Below are positions 15,801-19,568 of a stretch of DNA of 19,568 nt, one piece after another. The stretch spans positions 1 through 19,568 of the forward strand of contig CANQUY010000014.1 of assembly GCA_947627125.1 (NCBI GenBank), in the 5' to 3' direction. The DNA is from an uncultured Clostridia bacterium (GTDB lineage Bacteria > Bacillota > Clostridia > Christensenellales > Borkfalkiaceae). The notes beneath the pieces were generated by a model. The model saw nothing but the letters and a program-made list of their open reading frames with translations, was not told the origin of the DNA and searched no databases. The translations under genes and the position numbers were made by a program. Position 1 is the stretch's first letter; the number at the start of each line of letters is the position of its first letter.

Positions 15801-16521
15801 CACCGAGGTCGTGCAAGGAAATGACTCCCGTATCCGAACAGAGATAAAATTCATATACCTCAACGCATTCCTTGTATTCAAACACATCCTTTTCCCAAAG
15901 CCACCAGCCGCTTGTACCCGTTTTCCTGCCCATTTTATAGGCAAAAATCACACGATAGTACGTACCGCGAGCAACATCAGCCCCCGACGGCGTGTAAAAA
16001 TCCTTACTGCCGTTTTTATTATCTTCAAAATAATTCGTTATCGGCAAAGCTGCTTCATACCATGTGTAAGCGTCTTCGGATTTCTGCACGATTAAAACGC
16101 CCTTCGCAATACTTCCGCTCAATTGAATATCATTAACGATCGTTCCTTCTTCGGAAATGATATTCCAACTTTCTTTATTGTCTGTTTGATAAGCGCCATC
16201 GTATGCATAGGAAAACGCCACTTCGCCCTGCAGGCCATATGCCGTATGTTTCCTATAATTACCCTTTTCCTTGATCTGTCCCCCTAAGCTAAACTCGCCG
16301 AGAGATTTTTTGCCATATTGCATTCTATCAACGGTTGCGGCGTTATCAAATGTATATTTTGAGCCCTCGTTGAATTCATAAGCATTTACGTCAACGGTTT
16401 CCCCGGGTTGGTGAAACTCGCCCGATTCCTTTGCTTCGGCCATTGAAGCATAAAATGCACCGCCGCCGAAAAGCAGCGTGCTCAATAACAGCAATATCAG
16501 CGTTAGAAAGATTTTTTTCAT
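12859..16521 (-). CDS. Large surface protein with FIVAR-like repeats and polytopic C-terminus
   Basis: A 1220-residue protein with a Sec signal peptide (MKKIFLTLILLLLSTLLFG...). The region to about 790 is beta-rich and extracellular, with Ig-like stretches (for example GLYTVTSTSKLGTSITQKIYVFGKG), but matches no family I know. Residues ~796-1118 hold five FIVAR-like three-helix repeats of about 65 residues, each opening with an L-x-x-x-L helix and often a Y/F-T/S turn. The tail (~1129-1220) has three hydrophobic helices instead of an LPXTG sorting signal, so the protein is anchored by membrane spans. FIVAR modules are extracellular, adhesin-like spacers. The gene overlaps the toxin start by four bases, implying joint synthesis; it may serve as a display or delivery partner. 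GAGAGG lies about 10 bases before the ATG. The 106 bases upstream hold no clear promoter. Confidence 0.85.
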   Translation of the reverse strand: MKKIFLTLILLLLSTLLFGGGAFYASMAEAKESGEFHQPGETVDVNAYEFNEGSKYTFDNAATVDRMQYGKKSLGEFSLGGQIKEKGNYRKHTAYGLQGEVAFSYAYDGAYQTDNKESWNIISEEGTIVNDIQLSGSIAKGVLIVQKSEDAYTWYEAALPITNYFEDNKNGSKDFYTPSGADVARGTYYRVIFAYKMGRKTGTSGWWLWEKDVFEYKECVEVYEFYLCSDTGVISLHDLGADVGSIETDEYTIEELTRGETLTDGAVTTKGFSVDKLGTTYLVEVSKNGETPVNAEDGATFTEEGLYTVTSTSKLGTSITQKIYVFGKGDDRGYHTYFDGNVVQGQRVFRYLDHPSYARGAFLKIKKISEYVPSIRGEVRDAESGNVIFEFNGSGGEEQLYSLKAGVYEVALSVGLSNAGSLIKYEFKFNIIDEDALPYVNFHNLRYSGRLMDLQTKHYEVAYHMTAGGYIFVCFSLDSYDEAFKYAYDIEKRFVEKTSDGTYYKSMENPNTKIKYIDNIALTEALNYYAEQNVEVNYFNPTDEFTYRTFEDDLLTQLESINEADSIKVFPNEEERAKMSDARYLNDFQFIKVDDYDVVKVEAYCCENGETIPIEFGKNVSEQLSVTSRYIITETNLYDLTRTYDAYFVQENRSVAKVTIRTGESVEKLSLSLDKYKNGMIELSADSLIFDEVIDPYDDQAIVTIKAPEVYTFELKCLVSEMGGLGLYKKGEYEITFVDRTSHLLKVRLKLSGGGMLSDLMSKNVLTYSELYNDLFLNDRASEDQGTASERDIFIEQLKAEIKSFASVTAELYTAESYDRLKTAYQAALSVIENASGESLLHIKSVTDDYRSAYANLIPIGKKDNLKTALSQAEAVDCSKFTPLSVEALNDAYNAAYKVYLDANASQEEINAVVSALQSKISALIPITDQTQFLNVLKQIAAIDPSKYTTATIKKLKDNYDQAVVAYKSQNCTQTEVDIWCALLLDNISGLERCGDRTALDELLKEISEIPYMLYEKAEILALLDAYNTFNTVDRYTQEQIDLQISVLQSKRAALIKREDKARLNEALQRIADLDVSGFSEEELDEFKNTYDRGLAILYSLDPSAEEVRIAIEEIDRLGDLHEQSLALPWLEILIISLCALILTVIASIIIGLKFYHDVIDGWVIALCIILMIAVAAASTVCLLIFLPWLSWWILLISGGAVLVTFAAELLIEFFIEEVL

Positions 16522-16627
16522 CTTTTGATTGCCTCTCGGTCTTGGTATCTATGTTCCATCAAATGCATACAAGCTCCACAGCGGAACGCTTCAACGTTTC
16601 ATTTTCAGGATCATAGATAGCCGTTTT

Positions 16628-17581
16628 TTATGATCTCTCACTCATACTTTTTAATTTTCTTTGATATTCATCTTTCACCGCACTGCTTCCGAGAATATCT
16701 ATATTGTCGCCAAAGCCGAGGAGAAAGGCAATAATGCCTTCCATGTCCCGCATTTCCACCGAAACACGGGTGGAATTTTGATCAATTCGCTCCACGGCTT
16801 GATTTTTGCCATAAATGCGTTCCGTAACAAGGGTCGCATATTTGCCATGGGCAATGAATTCGACGTTGTACCATTCGCCGTTGTTCTTCATGCCGAAGTC
16901 GTCGAGGTAGTCGCTTTCGTTGAAGGAAAGAAGTCTGCGGAACGTATCGTTCGTGCGTGCAAAGGCAGAGATCCTGTTCAGCTTGAAATAGCGCATCTCG
17001 CCCGAACGCTCGTCGAACGCGAGCACGAACCACGCATTGTTGTACATGAACAGCTTATACGGGTGGATCCTTCGCTCCTTCTCCTCGCCGCTTAACGATT
17101 TATATGTGATCGAGAGCACTTTCCCCTTGCCCCGTTCGCTCGGCGGAATACAATCTTTCATGGCATCGTATCTGCTCTTCAGCTCCTCGAGCGGCATGGC
17201 GAGCGGAAAACGGTTGAACAGCGTCGGGTCGTCCTCCACTTCGTGCTTCAGGGAGGAATAGATCTTTGCCATAGCCGAACGGAAATCGTCCTTGTACATA
17301 AAGTCGTTTCTCGTGAGAACATATCCGCTGCCTTGGGTAAGGGCATTCTTTTCGGGTTCGCTCAGCTTGATCGAGGGAATGACCGACGTCCTGTCGAGCT
17401 TATATCCGCCGTATTTTCCGGGTGTGCTGATGATGACGTACCCCGCCTCTTCGAGTTCGTTGCGGTATTCGATGATGTTGCGGGGATTGGTTTCGAGCAT
17501 GGAGGCAAGCTCGGAAATTTTATAGATCCTGCCCGAATTGAGGATCTGCAACATTTTGATACATAAGGCTGTCTTTCCCAT
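16628..17581 (-). CDS. WYL-domain (YafY-like) transcriptional regulator
   Basis: A 317-residue regulator: an N-terminal winged helix-turn-helix of the HTH_11 type (residues ~5-60, ISELASMLETNPRNIIEYR) and a central WYL domain (about 150-225) with HPYKLFMYNNAWFVLAFDE and RYFKLNRI, followed by the WCX-like C-terminal part. WYL regulators sense ligands, in some cases nucleic acids or nucleotides, and often control defence or stress loci. The stop lies 106 bases upstream of the surface-protein operon, on the same strand, so it may regulate it or be read with it. The ATG at 17581 has only a weak ribosome binding site. A TATAAT-like element on the minus strand (plus 17616-17621) is a possible -10, without a good -35. 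No operator was identified. Confidence 0.88.
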   Translation of the reverse strand: MGKTALCIKMLQILNSGRIYKISELASMLETNPRNIIEYRNELEEAGYVIISTPGKYGGYKLDRTSVIPSIKLSEPEKNALTQGSGYVLTRNDFMYKDDFRSAMAKIYSSLKHEVEDDPTLFNRFPLAMPLEELKSRYDAMKDCIPPSERGKGKVLSITYKSLSGEEKERRIHPYKLFMYNNAWFVLAFDERSGEMRYFKLNRISAFARTNDTFRRLLSFNESDYLDDFGMKNNGEWYNVEFIAHGKYATLVTERIYGKNQAVERIDQNSTRVSVEMRDMEGIIAFLLGFGDNIDILGSSAVKDEYQRKLKSMSERS

Positions 17582-17703
17582 ACCGTCACCGCGCCGTAAA
17601 TTTTATCACAAATTGATTATATGATACCATAAATGTCCGCCTTGTGCAAGCGTCTGGCCGAAATTGCCCGAAAATATCCCTCGCATTTTGCCTTGCGTTT
17701 TCC

Positions 17704-18786
17704 TTACAGAACCTGTAGCAGTATCTGCGTCAGAAGCATACCTGCGACGGCTACTGCGTCGATGATTCCGAATACGCCCGATGCCGTTTCGTAATCGGCG
17801 AAGCTGTAAATCGTGCCGATGACGCTCGCCAAAAGGAAATACCCGCTCATCCAATAGAAGATGACGGAATATGATCCCCCAAACAGAAACATAAGTGCGA
17901 AATTTGCGATGGCGAGCGGAGCGATGACGATGGGGATCGCCATGAGGTACCCGTTGAAACCGCTCACGATAACCTCTTCCATGAGCCATCCTGCGCCCCA
18001 AACGAGCAAACAGCCGATCCCGCACACGACAAGGCCGCCCACAGAACCGATGATATACTGCCACTGAAGCCATGGGATCTTGTGCGCAAAAAGGCCGAGG
18101 AACACAGCTCCAGCGGTCAGGATCGCAATGCCGAGCGCCCCGCCGAGCCACGGCAGAATGTCCCAAAGATCGAGTCCCCGATACCGCCTGCCGCATGAGG
18201 AGGAAGTTTTCGCAGGATTGGCCGTCCGCGGCGTGGGCGACGCCTTCGCCTTTCCCTTTCGTCCCATAATGAGATCGATCAGGTCCGTCTTGTTGAGGGA
18301 GGAATACCCCTTTATGCCGTGTACCCTACAATATTTCCGAAGCTGAGCCACCGTGAACCGCACCAATTGGGATCCGTCGTTTATGCAGTCCTCAACGCTC
18401 TGTCCCGCGGCCGCCGCTTCCTCTTCGGACCTGTCACTTGCCCCGAAATCGAAGTCGTCGGGCTCATCGGGACCGATCGGGGCATACCCCTCGATGAGAA
18501 CGGAGGCTACCGTTTCGACGATCTCGTCGAATTCCCGTCTGCCGCATAGATCTTGCAGCGATGAAAATTCCTCTTTGATGCGCGTTGCTTCGGCCCTGCC
18601 GTTCTCCATGAGCCGCCTGACAAGGGAGAGCCGCCGATCGATCCTAAATAAGGATCCCAACTTATCGCGTTCGCAATAGTCTGCGCCGACGAGGTCCGCC
18701 ATTCTCGAATATAGATAAAACGGACGGCAAGCGTGCTCGGCGTCCCCTTCGTCTATGATCTCTTTGAGCGCTTCTCTTACTTTCAT
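17704..18786 (-). CDS. Membrane protein with shared N-terminal domain and SAP-like segment
   Basis: This 360-residue protein has three parts. Residues 1-~98 are a helical domain that aligns without gaps to the product of the next gene upstream (PFYLY at 22-26, VGAD at 33-36, IDRRL at 49-53). An acidic linker (~100-140) follows. Residues ~141-175 (FTVAQLRKYCRVHGIKGY...LIDLIM) resemble a SAP/Rho-N-type helix-extended-loop-helix that can bind nucleic acid. After a basic linker, about five hydrophobic helices (roughly 209-233, 243-266, 280-302, 306-330, 335-358) form a membrane domain. It starts 11 bases after the upstream gene stop, without a strong ribosome binding site, so translation is probably coupled. 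The family is not known to me; a membrane-tethered signalling or sensor role is only inferred from the layout and the phosphatase neighbour. Confidence 0.75.
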   Translation of the reverse strand: MKVREALKEIIDEGDAEHACRPFYLYSRMADLVGADYCERDKLGSLFRIDRRLSLVRRLMENGRAEATRIKEEFSSLQDLCGRREFDEIVETVASVLIEGYAPIGPDEPDDFDFGASDRSEEEAAAAGQSVEDCINDGSQLVRFTVAQLRKYCRVHGIKGYSSLNKTDLIDLIMGRKGKAKASPTPRTANPAKTSSSCGRRYRGLDLWDILPWLGGALGIAILTAGAVFLGLFAHKIPWLQWQYIIGSVGGLVVCGIGCLLVWGAGWLMEEVIVSGFNGYLMAIPIVIAPLAIANFALMFLFGGSYSVIFYWMSGYFLLASVIGTIYSFADYETASGVFGIIDAVAVAGMLLTQILLQVL

Positions 18787-18796
18787 CTTTTACCGT

Positions 18797-19300
18797 TCAA
18801 TGTTTCTTCTCGATCGCCTGTTTCAGAAGCCACAGCCCGCAGTACTTCGGCGGAATGTTGGGCGGGACCTGCGCGCAGACGTTCGGGCGCACGGGAGCGG
18901 GGACAGGGGCGCGGCCATGGCCTTTGCCCTCTTTCTTGCCGCCGCGCCCCCTCTTGGCAGGCGTGATACCCTTCTTTGCGCTCCGTTGCTCCTTTCGCGG
19001 CGCATGCGTCAAAATACAATACACATCGTCGATAAAGCCGCAAAACTCCTTTTGGCTGTACCGTTCCTTAAACGCGGGATATGCCGCTTTGAAAACGGCG
19101 CACGCAGCTTGCCCGCTTCGCGCGATACCCTTGGCGAGGCGGAGCCGCCGATCGATCTCGTAGAACATTGAGGCCGCGTCTTTCCCCGCAAAGTCTGCGC
19201 CGACTTGGTCGGATAGCACGCAGTAGAGATAAAACGGATCGTCGGTCCCACGGCTCTCGCACTGCTCTACGGCATGAAGAAGGGCCTCGTCAAATTTCAT
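18797..19300 (-). CDS. Unknown protein with the shared N-terminal domain and a basic, Pro-rich tail
   Basis: The frame is open further upstream, but the start is placed at ATG 19300 (MKFDEALLHA), because from there the product aligns residue for residue with the start of the membrane protein encoded just downstream. That gives 167 residues. Residues 1-~98 are the shared helical domain (PFYLY 22-26, VGAD 33-36, IDRRL 49-53, KEF 84-86). The rest is a low-complexity Lys/Arg/Gly and Pro-rich tail ending PKYCGLWLLKQAIEKKH; it has no membrane helices, unlike its paralogue. The start lies inside the end of the upstream phosphatase-like gene (11-base overlap) and lacks a strong ribosome binding site, pointing to coupled translation. 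The local DNA is noticeably GC-rich compared with the restriction-modification island. Function unknown. Confidence 0.7.
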   Translation of the reverse strand: MKFDEALLHAVEQCESRGTDDPFYLYCVLSDQVGADFAGKDAASMFYEIDRRLRLAKGIARSGQAACAVFKAAYPAFKERYSQKEFCGFIDDVYCILTHAPRKEQRSAKKGITPAKRGRGGKKEGKGHGRAPVPAPVRPNVCAQVPPNIPPKYCGLWLLKQAIEKKH

Positions 19301-19568
19301 CGTCTTTTTTGTTGCGCCCGTTCCCGTCCGTGAGGAGAAGTCCCAAAGACACGTCGTCGCCGATGCCGATCTCGCGCCCGAGCTTTTCCATGAAGTCATC
19401 CACCGCACGGGGATCCCCCGCATTCAGATAGCCGATGACGGGCGTTACGAACGAATCGTTGAAATTTTTGAGATTCCGATAGGGATTGATCGTGCCGTCC
19501 GTACAAATGACTGCGCCGTCCAAGCCGTCAAGGCCGAGAATTTCCGCCTTGAGATGGTCATAAGCGTT
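19290..19568 (-). CDS. C-terminal part of a probable PP2C-family protein phosphatase (start outside window)
   Basis: The last 92 residues of a protein whose beginning lies beyond the right edge; the frame is open to base 19568, so the apparent TTG start at 19523 is not real. The segment ICTDGTINPYRNLKNF followed near the end by GIGDDVSLGLLLTD fits the C-terminal strands of PP2C-type serine/threonine phosphatases, where the GDD aspartates bind catalytic metal. The final residues are a polar tail (GRNKKDDEI). Its end overlaps the start of the next gene by 11 bases. PP2C proteins of this kind often sit in operons with a kinase and a vWA protein, which would lie outside this window. The identification rests on a short segment. 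Confidence 0.55.
   Translation of the reverse strand, partial: NAYDHLKAEILGLDGLDGAVICTDGTINPYRNLKNFNDSFVTPVIGYLNAGDPRAVDDFMEKLGREIGIGDDVSLGLLLTDGNGRNKKDDEI

Noticed and set aside
15460..16095. 211-codon plus-strand open frame opposite the surface-protein gene
   Set aside because: Mirror of the coding strand; no domain or start signal.
16522..16627. Searched for a promoter and terminator between the WYL regulator and the surface-protein operon
   Set aside because: No -35/-10 pair with good spacing and no hairpin longer than about 4 bp; left unassigned.
17606..18196. 196-codon minus-strand open frame overlapping the membrane-protein gene
   Set aside because: Arg/His-rich off-frame product within a gene that has clear membrane helices in another frame.

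Overview
The window looks like chromosomal accessory DNA from an anaerobic, Gram-positive-type bacterium, most likely a gut member of the Firmicutes/Clostridia. The reasons are an oxygen-sensitive class III ribonucleotide reductase with its activase, lipoproteins with lipoboxes, a surface protein with FIVAR-like repeats, strong AGGAGG-type ribosome binding sites, and many short overlaps between genes. I cannot name the genus. No tRNA, rRNA, CRISPR array or complete insertion sequence was seen.

Left part (1-4175, all on the minus strand, transcribed right to left). One compact operon holds a 121-aa unknown protein, a membrane-anchored XRE regulator, nrdG, a short nrdD without ATP cone, a thymidylate-kinase-like dNMP kinase, and the start of another gene cut by the window edge. 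Most neighbours are joined by overlapping stop and start regions. The logical product is a regulated, anaerobic dNTP supply module.

Junction (4176-5014). Mostly decayed DNA: a frameshifted fragment resembling the AbiEi antitoxin family, a perfect 10-bp hairpin and a possible 52-aa small ORF.

Restriction-modification island (5015-9813). This is a complete type IIS system of the Alw26I/Eco31I/Esp3I family. On the minus strand lie a small XRE controller (C) gene and the HNH endonuclease. Divergent on the plus strand is one 1002-aa protein that fuses an adenine-N6 methyltransferase to a cytosine-C5 methyltransferase whose motifs are circularly permuted (IX-X precede I-VIII). The 161-bp divergent promoter region has two near-consensus promoters, an inverted repeat that could be the C operator, and two GTCTC sequences at the methylase promoter. 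The island reads as more AT-rich than the right flank.

Toxin operon (9849-16521, minus strand). In order of transcription: a 1220-aa surface protein with five FIVAR-like repeats and a polytopic tail; a 709-aa lipoprotein-type polymorphic toxin with a Hint (autoprocessing) domain and a C-terminal HNH/GHH nuclease domain; a SUKH (SMI1/KNR4) immunity protein; and a small Cys-rich lipoprotein. The surface protein and toxin genes overlap by an ATGA. This set is the best candidate for a poorly described system: a cell-envelope-tethered toxin made together with a large surface partner.

Right part (16628-19568, minus strand). A WYL-domain regulator is preceded by three overlapping or nearly abutting genes: the C-terminus of a probable PP2C phosphatase, then two proteins that share a gap-free ~97-residue N-terminal domain, one with a basic tail and one with a SAP-like segment plus about five membrane helices. 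They look like a membrane-linked signalling cassette of unknown role.
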